A DNA stretch of 64,000 nucleotides from an uncultured Holophagaceae bacterium. Its GTDB lineage: Bacteria > Acidobacteriota > Holophagae > Holophagales > Holophagaceae. The translations under genes and the position numbers were made by a program. Location of the stretch: the NCBI GenBank assembly GCA_903884655.1, contig CAISFO010000094.1:21671-85670 (forward strand), read 5' to 3'. Of this stretch, positions 38,485-47,405 are shown piece after piece. The notes beneath the pieces are model-generated. The model was not told the origin of the DNA. It saw only the letters and a list, made by a program, of their open reading frames with translations, and ran no database searches. Each line of letters begins with the position of its first letter. The stretch's first letter is position 1.

Positions 38485-40106
38485 GCACGCACGCCGCCAC
38501 GGCCCAGCCCAGCTACCTGGTGGACACCGGATCCCGCAAGGGCTTGATGGCCTGGCTCACCACCACGGACCACAAGCGCATCGGCCTGCTCTACCTCTAC
38601 GCCATGTCCATCTTCTTCCTCATCGCCATGGGCATCGGGTTCGTCATGCGCCTGGTGCAGCTGACCTCGTATCAAAAACTCATCACCGCCCAGACCTACA
38701 ACGCCCTGTTCACGGTCCATGGCGTCATCATGATCTTCCTGTTCGTGATTCCCGGGCTTTCGGCGGTCTTCGGGAACTTCTTCCTGCCGATCCTCATCGG
38801 CGCCAAGGACGTGTCCTTCCCTCGGCTGAACCTGGCCTCCTGGTACTTCTTCATGGCCGGCGCCATCCTGGCCGTGCTGTCGCTCTTCACCGGCGGTGGC
38901 GCCCCGGACACGGGCTGGTCCTTCTACGCCCCCTTCAGCCTGAAGACCGGCACCAATGTCAGCCTCGCGGTCTTCGCCGCCTTCGTGCTGGGCTTCTCCT
39001 CCATGCTCACGGGCATCAACTTCATCACCACCATCCACCGCCTGCGGGCCCCGGGCATGCACTGGTTCCGGATGCCCCTGTTCTGCTGGGCCGTCTACTC
39101 CACCGCCTGGATCCAGATCCTGGCCACTCCGATCGTGGCCATCACCCTGGTGCTGGTCATCCTGGAGCGCTTCTTCGGCATCGGTGTCTTCGACCCGGCG
39201 AAGGGCGGCGATCCCCTGCTCTACCAGCACCTGTTCTGGATCTACTCCCACCCGGCCGTCTACATCATGATCCTGCCGGCCATGGGTGCCATCACCGAGA
39301 TCATCCCCACCTTCGCCAAGCGGACCATCTTCGGTTACAAGGCCATCGCCTTCTCCAGCATGGCCATCGCCGGCGTGGGCAGTCTGGTCTGGGCCCACCA
39401 CATGTTCACCAGTGGCATGAGCGGCATGGCCCTCATGCTCTTCTCGCTGCTCACCATGATCGTGGCCGTGCCCAGCGCCGTGAAGGTTTTCAACTGGGTG
39501 GGCACCCTCTACAAGGGCAGCATCGACTTCCAGCCCCCCCTCCTCTTCGCCCTGACCTTCATTTTCCTGTTCTGCATCGGGGGACTCACTGGCGTTATGC
39601 AGGGGGCCCTGGCCGTCAATGTGCACGTCCATGACACCTACTTCATCGTGGGCCACTTCCACTACGTCATGTTCGGCGGCACGGGCATGGCCTTCTTCGC
39701 GGCGCTGCTCTACTGGTTCCCGAAGATGTGGGGCAGGATGTATTCCAAGGCTGCCATCTACGCCTCCTGGTTTCCCATCTTCATCGGCTTCAACCTGCTC
39801 TACTTCGGCATGCTGATCCTGGGCCTGATGGGCATGCCCCGCCGCTACTACGTCCACCTCCCGCAGTTCCACACCATGCACGTGGTGGCCACCGTGGGCA
39901 GCTGGTTCCTGGTGCTGGGCCTCCTGCTGTTCTTCGGGACCCTGCTCTACGCGATCCTGTGGGGCGAGAAGGCCGAGGACAACCCATGGGGCGGCGTGAC
40001 GCTGGAGTGGTCCCTTCCCAGTCCTCCCATCCAGGAGAACTTCGAAGAGATCCCCACCATCACCCATGGGCCCTATGAATTCGAGCGGCTGGAGGGAAAA
40101 TCATGA
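38481..40106 (+). CDS. ctaD: Cytochrome c oxidase subunit I (A2-type haem-copper oxidase)
   Basis: A 541-residue subunit with about 12 helices that holds the low-spin haem and the haem-CuB site. Ligand motifs are FTVHGVIMIF, WAHHMF and HDTYFIVGHFHYV. The D-channel end residue is informative: the motif reads YSHPAVY (255-261), so the glutamate found in A1 oxidases (HPEVY) is absent and the YS pair of A2-type enzymes is present. Directly coupled (ATGA) to the Sco gene upstream and to subunit III downstream. Confidence 0.95.
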   Translation: MSTHAATAQPSYLVDTGSRKGLMAWLTTTDHKRIGLLYLYAMSIFFLIAMGIGFVMRLVQLTSYQKLITAQTYNALFTVHGVIMIFLFVIPGLSAVFGNFFLPILIGAKDVSFPRLNLASWYFFMAGAILAVLSLFTGGGAPDTGWSFYAPFSLKTGTNVSLAVFAAFVLGFSSMLTGINFITTIHRLRAPGMHWFRMPLFCWAVYSTAWIQILATPIVAITLVLVILERFFGIGVFDPAKGGDPLLYQHLFWIYSHPAVYIMILPAMGAITEIIPTFAKRTIFGYKAIAFSSMAIAGVGSLVWAHHMFTSGMSGMALMLFSLLTMIVAVPSAVKVFNWVGTLYKGSIDFQPPLLFALTFIFLFCIGGLTGVMQGALAVNVHVHDTYFIVGHFHYVMFGGTGMAFFAALLYWFPKMWGRMYSKAAIYASWFPIFIGFNLLYFGMLILGLMGMPRRYYVHLPQFHTMHVVATVGSWFLVLGLLLFFGTLLYAILWGEKAEDNPWGGVTLEWSLPSPPIQENFEEIPTITHGPYEFERLEGKS

Positions 40107-40786
40107 GCGCGGAGCCAACAACCAAGGTGACTCCCTCCTCCCTGGGTCCCGACTCCGAAGGCTCCCCCGGAGCCTCCTCTGTCACCCAGGGGTCGGGACA
40201 TCGCGACGACTATGGCTCCCGACTCGGCATGTGGCTGTTCCTGGTCACCGAGATGGTGCTCTTCGGCGGCCTGTTCATCGCCTACTCCTATATGCGCTAC
40301 CGCTACCCGGTGGAGTTCCACCATGGCGGCGGTGAGCTGAACGCCACGTTGGGAGTCATCAACACCCTGGTGCTACTGACCAGTAGCCTCACGGTGGTGC
40401 TGGCCATCGTGGCCATCCAGCGGTCCGAGAAGGGGCGGGCCATGGTCTTTCTGGGTTCGACCCTGGTCCTGGGCCTCACCTTCCTGGTGATCAAGTCCTT
40501 CGAGTGGGGCGCGAAATTCCACCACGGCCTCTACCCCAACGCCCCGCACCTGGCCACGCTGCCCCCGGGAGAGCAGGTCTTCTTCGGCCTCTACTTCACG
40601 ATGACCGGACTGCACGGCCTGCACGTGATCGCCGGCCTGTCGGTCCTGAGTGTCATGCTCTGGTGGGTGGCCACGGACCGCATCCGCCAGGACCGCTATA
40701 TCCACCTGGAAAACAGTGGCCTCTACTGGCACCTGGTGGACGTGATCTGGATCTTCCTCCTCCCGCTGTTCTACCTCGCCGCCTAA
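40103..40786 (+). CDS. ctaE: Cytochrome c oxidase subunit III
   Basis: A 227-residue membrane subunit with about five helices, without cofactors. Typical segments are LGMWLFLVTEMVLFGGLF near 38-55 and FTMTGLHGLHVIAGL near 170-184, ending with YWHLVDVIWIFLLPLFYL. The first 35 residues are soluble and rich in Ser/Gly. It overlaps subunit I by four bases. Confidence 0.94.
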   Translation: MSAEPTTKVTPSSLGPDSEGSPGASSVTQGSGHRDDYGSRLGMWLFLVTEMVLFGGLFIAYSYMRYRYPVEFHHGGGELNATLGVINTLVLLTSSLTVVLAIVAIQRSEKGRAMVFLGSTLVLGLTFLVIKSFEWGAKFHHGLYPNAPHLATLPPGEQVFFGLYFTMTGLHGLHVIAGLSVLSVMLWWVATDRIRQDRYIHLENSGLYWHLVDVIWIFLLPLFYLAA

Positions 40787-40796
40787 GGGCCTCCCC

Positions 40797-41099
40797 ATGA
40801 GCGAACACGTCGAGCCCGCTTCCGAACATGCCACCGAGCATCCTGGCTATGGCACCTTCATCAAGGTCTGGTTGCTCCTGTTGATTCTCACCGGCTGTCT
40901 GGTGGGAGTGAGCCACCTCGGCCAGACCTACGCCGTCTGGGGCCTGCTCACGCTGACCCCCCTGAAAGCCGGCCTGGTCTTCTACTTTTTCATGCACCTG
41001 AAATACGAGGGGCCCCTGTTCAAGGTCGTGGTCCTGGTCACCCTCGGCACGCTGCTGATCTTCTTCGCCCTGCTCTTTTCCGACGTCGCTTTCCACTGA
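40797..41099 (+). CDS. ctaF: Cytochrome c oxidase subunit IV (prokaryotic, CtaF type)
   Basis: A 100-residue protein with three predicted membrane helices. The middle part LTPLKAGLVFYFFMHLKYEG (near 57-76) is the family hallmark. It is ten bases downstream of subunit III and eight bases upstream of subunit II, in the expected oxidase operon. Confidence 0.9.
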   Translation: MSEHVEPASEHATEHPGYGTFIKVWLLLLILTGCLVGVSHLGQTYAVWGLLTLTPLKAGLVFYFFMHLKYEGPLFKVVVLVTLGTLLIFFALLFSDVAFH

Positions 41100-41107
41100 G
41101 GCCAACC

Positions 41108-42064
41108 ATGGACTGGATGAACCAAGCCGCCATTTCGGCCCAGAAGTCGGACGCGGTCTTCTTCTACGTGTTCGGGCTGTCAGTGGCCTTCCTGATCTTC
41201 ATCACCGTGCTGATGATCTATTTCGTCATCCGCTACAGCAAGAAGCGGCACCCGAAGGCAGAACAGATCGAGGGTCACGTGGGCCTGGAGATCGTGTGGA
41301 CCAGCATTCCCCTCGTCCTGTTCCTGTCGATCTTCTACTACGGCTGGACCAACTACGAGTACATGAGCCAGGCGCCGCGGGATGCCATGGCCGTGAAGGT
41401 CACGGCCCGGCAGTGGAGCTGGTCCTTCGAATACCCGAACGGCAAGCAGAGCAAGGTCCTCTTCGCCCCCCTGGGCAAGCCCATGAAGATGGAGGTCCGC
41501 AGCGTCGACGTGGTGCACGGCTTCTTCATCCCCTCCTTCCGCCTCAAGATCGACGCCATGCCTGCCCGCACCAACACGACCTGGTTCCAGGCCACCAAGC
41601 CCGGCTCCTATGACATCGAGTGCACCGTCATCTGTGGCGTGGACCACAGCCTCATGCTGAGCAAGGTCATCGTGGTGCCCGAGGAGGAATTCAAGGCCTG
41701 GTACTTCGGTGGCGAGGAGGCCCCCGAGCCTGGGAAGAGCTTCCGCACCGCCGAGGCCCATCCCGACCTCCAGGGCCTGGCTCCGGGCCTGGCCGTGCTC
41801 ACCGCCAAGGGCTGCCTTGCCTGTCATTCCGTGGACGGCAAGCCGAAGGTCGGTCCCACACTCAAGGCCCTCTACGGCAAAGAAGAGCAGATCCTGATCG
41901 CCGGGGTTGCCAAGACCATCCGTGTCGATGACGCCTACCTGCGCCGGTTCATCACCAACCCCATGGACCAGCAGGTGCGCGGCTATCCCCCGGCCATGCC
42001 CCAGACCGCGCTCACCGAGCAGGAACTGAACGACGTGGTGCGCTACATCAAGACCCTCAACTAG
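41108..42064 (+). CDS. ctaC: Cytochrome c oxidase subunit II with fused cytochrome c (caa3 type)
   Basis: A 318-residue subunit: two N-terminal helices (about 18-42 and 65-83), a cupredoxin CuA domain and a C-terminal mono-haem domain (CLACH at 236-240). CuA ligands are H137, C172, C176, H180 and M183. The residue between the two cysteines that is usually glutamate (C-x-E-x-C) is V174 here (CTVIC); in the family this glutamate's backbone carbonyl binds copper and its side chain binds Mg/Mn. The fused haem domain defines the enzyme as caa3-like. Confidence 0.95.
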   Translation: MDWMNQAAISAQKSDAVFFYVFGLSVAFLIFITVLMIYFVIRYSKKRHPKAEQIEGHVGLEIVWTSIPLVLFLSIFYYGWTNYEYMSQAPRDAMAVKVTARQWSWSFEYPNGKQSKVLFAPLGKPMKMEVRSVDVVHGFFIPSFRLKIDAMPARTNTTWFQATKPGSYDIECTVICGVDHSLMLSKVIVVPEEEFKAWYFGGEEAPEPGKSFRTAEAHPDLQGLAPGLAVLTAKGCLACHSVDGKPKVGPTLKALYGKEEQILIAGVAKTIRVDDAYLRRFITNPMDQQVRGYPPAMPQTALTEQELNDVVRYIKTLN

Positions 42065-42075
42065 CGGAGCTTCTG

Positions 42076-42969
42076 TTGAGCGTGACGGCCCTTCCTGCCC
42101 AGAAAGCCCATCCGGTCTCGACCTTTCTCGAACTGACCAAGCTCCGGATTTCCGGCGCCTCCACGTTCACAGCGGCCGCAGGCTACATCGCCTTCCGCAG
42201 GAGCGCCGATGCGGGCCTGGTCACGACGCTCCTTGGCATTCTGCTGCTGGCCATGGGCAGCAGCGCCTTGAACGAAGTCCAGGAGCACCGCTTCGACGCC
42301 CTCATGCCCCGCACGGCCAACCGCCCCATTCCCAGGGGTGACCTGACCCCGGTCCGGGCCGCCATCATCGCGGTGGTCATGGCGGTCTCAGGTTTCCTGA
42401 TCCTGCTGCTGGCCCACAACCTCACAGCGGCCCTGCTCGGGGCCCTGGCCCTGGCCTGGTACAACGGCTTCTACACGCCCTTGAAGCGCATCAGCGCCTT
42501 CGCGGTGGTGCCGGGATCGCTCATCGGCGCCTTGCCCCCGGCCATCGGGTGGACCGCCGCGGGAGGCAGTGTGTCGGATCCTTCGGTGCTCACCCTCGCC
42601 TTCGTCTTCTTCATCTGGCAGGTGCCCCACTTCTGGCTGCTGGTGGGCCTCCACGCCGAGGGCTACGAGGCGGCGGGGTACCCCACCCTGGTGGGGCTCT
42701 TCGGCCGCCCCCGCCTCTCCCGGCTCACATTCACCTGGATCTGCGGGACGGCCGCCGCCTGTGGCCTGCTGCCCATGTTCCGGGTGCTGATGACCTGGCC
42801 CTCGGAAGTTATGCTCGGCCTGGGTGCCCTCTGGCTCATCGCCGGGTCTGTTCCCCTGCTTCGACCCGGCCAGGATGCCGCCCTCTATCGGCGCGTCTTC
42901 ATGAACATCAACCTGTTCGCCCTGGTGCTCACGGCCGCAGTCATCCTGGATCCGTTCTTCCACCGCTAA
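42076..42969 (+). CDS. ctaB: Haem o synthase (protohaem IX farnesyltransferase)
   Basis: A 297-residue UbiA-superfamily membrane enzyme that farnesylates haem b for the oxidase. The first polyprenyl motif reads NEVQEHRFDALMPRTANRP (about 68-86); the usual NxxxDxxxD has Glu at the first acidic position. The YTPLKR motif near 133-138 and multiple helices fit the family. The start is a TTG at 42076 with GGAG six bases upstream, eleven bases after the subunit II stop. Last gene of the act-cox operon. Confidence 0.92.
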   Translation: MSVTALPAQKAHPVSTFLELTKLRISGASTFTAAAGYIAFRRSADAGLVTTLLGILLLAMGSSALNEVQEHRFDALMPRTANRPIPRGDLTPVRAAIIAVVMAVSGFLILLLAHNLTAALLGALALAWYNGFYTPLKRISAFAVVPGSLIGALPPAIGWTAAGGSVSDPSVLTLAFVFFIWQVPHFWLLVGLHAEGYEAAGYPTLVGLFGRPRLSRLTFTWICGTAAACGLLPMFRVLMTWPSEVMLGLGALWLIAGSVPLLRPGQDAALYRRVFMNINLFALVLTAAVILDPFFHR

Positions 42970-43000
42970 TCCAGGTTCCCACCTATCTCCAGGTCCAGAC

Positions 43001-43504
43001 TCAGCCGAAGAGTGACGTCGAGCTGCCACTGGATCCGTTGCTGGAATCGTTCAGGAAGGAGAACAGGGACGTCTGGCCCTGGTTGCCAAAGAGGCTCAGC
43101 AGGGACGAGGGATTCGAGGCATTGCTCTGCTGGTTCAGCATGGCCGTCAGCAGGGTGCTGTTGGAGCCCAGAGAACCGGATACACCATAGGCCCCCGCAC
43201 CGCCCTGGAGGCTGCTGAGCACACTGGTCAGGCTTTGCGGATGCTTCTGGAAGTAGGTCTTCAGCTGCGACAGATCCCCGCTCACGTCCTTCTGGCCCAG
43301 CAGCAGGTCGCTCATGGCCTGGGTCACGGCCGCCGGCGCCTGGGTCAGGTGCTGGGCCGCGGCCGACAGGGTCAGCTGGTCCCCCTGCAGGGCCGAGGTG
43401 CCACTGGCCCCCTGGAGGCTGGTGAGATTGGAGGACATCAGTTGCTGGAGCAGCTGACCGGCAGCGTTCTGGATCTGGCTCGAACCAACTGGAGTGACGC
43501 TCAC
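43001..43504 (-). CDS. Unknown Ser/Gln/Leu-rich protein
   Basis: A 167-residue frame with a GTG start at 43504 and a strong AGGAGG four bases upstream. Composition is dominated by Ser, Leu, Gln, Gly and Asn, with runs like SSNGSSGSSTSLFG at the C-terminus and no membrane segment or signal peptide I can identify. It may be an amphipathic, low-complexity helical protein. It converges with ctaB and lies beside the MITE-like element. I do not recognise a family. Confidence 0.6.
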   Translation of the reverse strand: MSVTPVGSSQIQNAAGQLLQQLMSSNLTSLQGASGTSALQGDQLTLSAAAQHLTQAPAAVTQAMSDLLLGQKDVSGDLSQLKTYFQKHPQSLTSVLSSLQGGAGAYGVSGSLGSNSTLLTAMLNQQSNASNPSSLLSLFGNQGQTSLFSFLNDSSNGSSGSSTSLFG

Positions 43505-43601
43505 GGGGCCTCCTGGGCAACCTTTGCTTGGACACCAACCAACGGCAAGTTCCCCGCCAAAGCCAGGCGCCCCGCCGCCACCGGTCCACCTGGCCCCCCA
43601 A

Positions 43602-43873
43602 AGAGTGTGTTTTAAAATTCCCGCGAGCCGCGACGGAGGCCAGCCGCGTGATCCAGCAAGGAAGTGGCCGCAGCGCGATGTGGTTTCATCGTGCAAGGCC
43701 GCTGACGCCGCTGGGCGCGCGGCTGGCCCCGTCCCTTTCGGGCTGGGGCGGCGGGGCTTCGCCTGGCGTCGTCCAGTGCCCTCAACATGGAACCACCATG
43801 CCAGCGGGCCCTGTCCTAGCCATGCTCGCCCGGCGCTCCCAGCGCGGCCCGCGCGAATTTTAAAACACACTCT
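43602..43873. mobile_element. MITE-like element with 19-bp terminal inverted repeats
   Basis: A 272-base segment begins with agagtgtgttttaaaattc (43602-43620) and ends with its exact reverse complement (43855-43873). Inside the perfect repeats, pairing continues imperfectly for about ten more bases (cccgcgagccgcg against cgcggcccgcgcg). The flanking bases on both sides are AA, compatible with a short target duplication but too short to prove it. The interior is GC-rich and has no convincing gene. The element sits between the unknown 167-residue gene and the large TPR protein. Confidence 0.7.
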
Positions 43874-43931
43874 AAGTTACACTTTCCGCCATGCCCATCC
43901 AGCGCTCAGCCAGATTCCAGAGGAACTTGCC

Positions 43932-46900
43932 GTGGACGTGACGCGCTTTCTGGGCACGCACCGCTACTTCTGGCTCATGGACCTGGGCCGAGGTGCGGGC
44001 TGTGAATGGCACCTTCTGCGCCGGGAACTGGACGGCGCCCGGTTTCTCGCCCAGATCTGGACGCCCCTGCCCACCGACAAGGACCTGGACCACATCCGGG
44101 ACACGTTCCTGTCGCGGTACCTGGATGCCTCCCCCCTCGACCCCGTCATCTGCCATCTCGGGTTCGATGACGAACGGGCCTGGTACCTGCAGGCCCTCCA
44201 GGGCACCCCCCTGCCCCGGCTCTGGGCCGGTTGGGGCGAAGGCCAGCGGGAGGCCCTGGTCGAGCATCTCTCCCAGCACCTGGAAAAGGACCTGCATCCC
44301 CGGTTCCTGCACCCCGAAGTCATCACCCTCAGACCCGGCCTCACGCAGGTGCCCAGGGTCATCGGAACCGCGCCCTGGGGGCTGGAGGCGGTGTCAGAGT
44401 ACCTCCCTCGAACCGCGCCCGCCCCCGCCCTTTCTGAAGAACTGCCCTGGAACCTGGCCCGCGATCTGTCGGAACCCTTGTCCCGCCCCCTGCGGGGCCG
44501 GGGGCAGGAGCTTCCCTACCTCAAATCCCTGACCATGGGCTTTAGCGCTCCCGTCCCCATGGAACGGATCGTTCTGCTGCAGGGTGAGGAAGGCGTCGGC
44601 AAAGAGCACCTGGCCTCCTGGGCCTGCGCCGTGGCGGAAGGCGAAGGCATCTGGGTCCACCACCTGGCCGCCTCGACGGAGGAGTCCCCCGGGCGGTTCC
44701 TGGGGCGGCTGCTCGAAGCGCTCCTCATGGGCAGCGAAGTGGATTTCTATGCCGAGCGTCCCGAAGCCGCCAAGACCTTGTCCTTGCGCGTCCAGGCCTT
44801 TGCCTTCCTCACCGGGGGCCGCCATGTGAACCGCCAGGAGACGGGGCCAGAGCCCGAAGAGGTGAAGGCCGCCCTGGAGGCCCTGGATTTCGCGAGGCTG
44901 CTCCACTCGCGCCTGTTGCACCTGGCCGGTCTCGACCGAGCCAGCCCCGCCGTACTGGCCTTGATCCGTGAACTGGTCCACGCTTCCTCGGTGCCCTGGC
45001 TGTTGTCCCTCACCACGGGCGCCCAGGGGGCGGGTCTCAAACCCCTCATCGCCCAGCTGCGCAGCGAGCCTTCGGCGGCCCTGGTGGGCCTCAACCGCCT
45101 GGAGGACGAGGCGCTGCGGCTGGTCCTGGACGACCTTCTCCTGGCCCATGATCTGCCTGAGAGTTTCATCGCCGACCTAATCAACCAGAGCCTCGGCAAT
45201 CCCGGACTGCTGCGGAATTTCCTTGAGCTCGCCCACCAGTCCGGAACCCTCCAGTGGGATGGCCGCCAGTGGGTCCTGGCCCCGGGCCAACCGGTGGCCC
45301 TCAAGGCTGAAGAAGATCTCATGCGCCAGATCTTCCTGGGGCGACTCCAGCGGCTCACGGCCGCCTCCGCCACCCTGGTGCGGCTCCTCGCCCTGGCCGA
45401 GCGCCCCCTGCCCACCGTGGCCCTGGGCCGGCTGCTCGGGCTGCAGGACGACGCCCTGGAGGATGCCCTGCAGGGAGCCGTGGGTTCCCGGCTGGCCCAA
45501 CTGCAGCTGGGCCACGCCCTGATCCCTGATCCCCGGTGGCGCGAGCTGGTGCTCGCCCGGATTCCCCAGGCGGAGCTCAAGCGCCTGGCCCGGGCCCTGT
45601 CGGCCGCCTTCCTCGAGCAGGGCTGGGACTGCCCGGTGCCGTTGCAGTCCCTGGCCTCCGACGAGGCCTCGGCGCTCGCCACCGTCCTGAAGTCCCTGGA
45701 CCAGGGCCAGGCGGGCCCACCGGCGGACACCCGGCGGCTTGTGCACCAAGCCCTCCAGCTGAAGCCCTCGCCTCGGGATGAAGCCCGGCTCTTCGAACAC
45801 CTGGCCGATGCCTGGGCCACCGGAGCCAGGACTCCCGACGAGTCCATCGAGCACCTGCCTGCCGAGGAAGCGCTCCTCGCCCTCGGCCAGGCCCTGGCTG
45901 CCTTGGCGCTGGCCCCCCGGGATGAAGCGACCCTGATGAATGAGGCCCGTCTCTTCCGCAAGCTCGCCACCTTCAACCTGCATTTGCGACGGCCCGCCGA
46001 GGCCCAGGAGGCCCTGCGGGCCGCGGCCCAGAGACTGGCCGATCACCCCCTGCACCCAGAACAACCCAGGCTCAAGCTGGCCCTGGGGAGCCTGCACCTG
46101 CTCCAGGGGCACCTCACCAAAGGCATCCGGGCCCTGGAGGAGGGGCTCCATGCCCAGGGGGGCGCCAAGCCGCAACCCCAGGACCAGGCCGCCCTGCTGC
46201 TGGCCCTGGGCCGGGCCCTGAGTGGTCAGTCCCAGTTCCTCCGCGCCGCCTCGGCCCTCCAGTCCGCCCAGCGGATGCTCGAACACGCCCAGGGCTTCCG
46301 CAACCTGGTCCCCGTGCAGATCGCCCTGGCCCAGGTCCGGCTCATCCAGGGCCAATCCGAAACCTGCATCCTCCTGCTCCGGGAGGCCCTGCAGACGGCC
46401 CGGCTGCAAGGCGACCACGCCCTCCAGGCCCAGGGGCACTTCGCCCTCGGCGCCGTCCGCAGCCTCCAACAACTCCTGGGTCCGGCCCTCTCCCATCTGG
46501 ACCGGGCCCTCAGCCGGGCGAAGCAGTTGGGTGACACCGCGCTGGTGGCCCGCATCCAGATCTGGCGGGCCCGGACCTTCGCCGCCCTGGGCGACACCGT
46601 GGCGGCGGACCACCTCCAGTTCGAGGCCCTGGCCTGCCGGCCACCCCTGGTGTCTCCCGAGGAGCAGGGCGAGCATCTCTACCTCCAGGGCGAGGTCGCC
46701 CGCTTCCGCAGTGCCTGGAAGGATGCGGCCCGGCTCTTCAAGGCCGCCGCCGATCATGACGAAGCCACCGGCCTGCTCTGGCGCCAGCGGATGGCCCTGC
46801 TCCGGTTCTGTCAGGCCGTGGCGCGGGAAGCCCGCCAATCCCGGTTGGACGCGCCCGAGCAGGGCTGGGCCGTCCTGGAAAACCTGAAGGGGCCTGTCGA

Positions 46901-47342
46901 CGGATCCGGCTCCCGCTGGCTGGACCTGGAGTGGCACCGCGCCCACGCCCTGCTGCTTTCCACCGTGCCGGCCACGGATGTCGTGGTCCAGGAGACCCTG
47001 GAGGCCTGGAGCGAGGTCCAGGCCGCGGCGCGGGACCTGCAGTTCCCGGCCCAGATCCTTGAGGCCAGCGCTGAAGGCGCCCAGCTGTTGCTGCAGCAGG
47101 GCGAGAAACTGGGGGCCCGGGCCCGCATGCAGGATGCCTTCCCGAGTTTCCAGCAGCTATGGACCCGCCTTCCTGAAGCCAAGGAAACCGGCTTCATGGG
47201 CCGCGAGGACATGCACCGCTTCCGGCTCACAGTCGAGTCCGTGGGCCTCAAGTTCATCCAGCCCGAGCGGGCGGATCCCCTCGTGGATTGGACGCCCACG
47301 CAGATGAACCTGCCGGCGTTCCCGGATCCGGAGTTGAAGTAG
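43932..47342 (+). CDS. Large degenerate kinase/STAND ATPase/TPR-like protein
   Basis: An 1136-residue cytoplasmic protein. Residues 1-180 look like a worn protein-kinase fold (HPRFLHPEVITLRPG where HRDxKPxN would be), without catalytic residues. Residues 205-500 resemble an AAA_16/STAND ATPase as in PknK-type proteins: GEEGVGKE at 218-225 (Walker A with Glu in place of Ser/Thr) and a degenerate Walker B (HLAGLDRAS). The remaining ~600 residues are helical repeats of TPR type (e.g. LYLQGEVARFRSAWKDAARL). GTG at 43932 is preceded by GAGGA at seven bases; the open frame continues upstream through the MITE-like element but that is not coding in style. Role unknown, likely a signalling scaffold (inference). 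Confidence 0.65.
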   Translation: MDVTRFLGTHRYFWLMDLGRGAGCEWHLLRRELDGARFLAQIWTPLPTDKDLDHIRDTFLSRYLDASPLDPVICHLGFDDERAWYLQALQGTPLPRLWAGWGEGQREALVEHLSQHLEKDLHPRFLHPEVITLRPGLTQVPRVIGTAPWGLEAVSEYLPRTAPAPALSEELPWNLARDLSEPLSRPLRGRGQELPYLKSLTMGFSAPVPMERIVLLQGEEGVGKEHLASWACAVAEGEGIWVHHLAASTEESPGRFLGRLLEALLMGSEVDFYAERPEAAKTLSLRVQAFAFLTGGRHVNRQETGPEPEEVKAALEALDFARLLHSRLLHLAGLDRASPAVLALIRELVHASSVPWLLSLTTGAQGAGLKPLIAQLRSEPSAALVGLNRLEDEALRLVLDDLLLAHDLPESFIADLINQSLGNPGLLRNFLELAHQSGTLQWDGRQWVLAPGQPVALKAEEDLMRQIFLGRLQRLTAASATLVRLLALAERPLPTVALGRLLGLQDDALEDALQGAVGSRLAQLQLGHALIPDPRWRELVLARIPQAELKRLARALSAAFLEQGWDCPVPLQSLASDEASALATVLKSLDQGQAGPPADTRRLVHQALQLKPSPRDEARLFEHLADAWATGARTPDESIEHLPAEEALLALGQALAALALAPRDEATLMNEARLFRKLATFNLHLRRPAEAQEALRAAAQRLADHPLHPEQPRLKLALGSLHLLQGHLTKGIRALEEGLHAQGGAKPQPQDQAALLLALGRALSGQSQFLRAASALQSAQRMLEHAQGFRNLVPVQIALAQVRLIQGQSETCILLLREALQTARLQGDHALQAQGHFALGAVRSLQQLLGPALSHLDRALSRAKQLGDTALVARIQIWRARTFAALGDTVAADHLQFEALACRPPLVSPEEQGEHLYLQGEVARFRSAWKDAARLFKAAADHDEATGLLWRQRMALLRFCQAVAREARQSRLDAPEQGWAVLENLKGPVDGSGSRWLDLEWHRAHALLLSTVPATDVVVQETLEAWSEVQAAARDLQFPAQILEASAEGAQLLLQQGEKLGARARMQDAFPSFQQLWTRLPEAKETGFMGREDMHRFRLTVESVGLKFIQPERADPLVDWTPTQMNLPAFPDPELK

Positions 47343-47405
47343 GGCTTCCTGGCTTTTGGTGGTTACATAGAGGCCCACGGCTTCGACCTTCCAGCGGAGA
47401 CCCCC

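Noticed and set aside
38349..40067. 572-codon minus-strand frame opposite ctaD
   Set aside because: Antisense to a certain oxidase subunit; Gly/His/Glu-rich shadow of a high-GC gene.
43494..43931. Upstream extension of the 1136-residue protein through the MITE-like element
   Set aside because: The extension is low-quality sequence crossing the inverted-repeat element; a GTG with a good ribosome site exists at 43932.
45177..46946. 589-codon minus-strand frame opposite the TPR-like protein
   Set aside because: Gly/Gln/Leu-rich antisense shadow without motifs.
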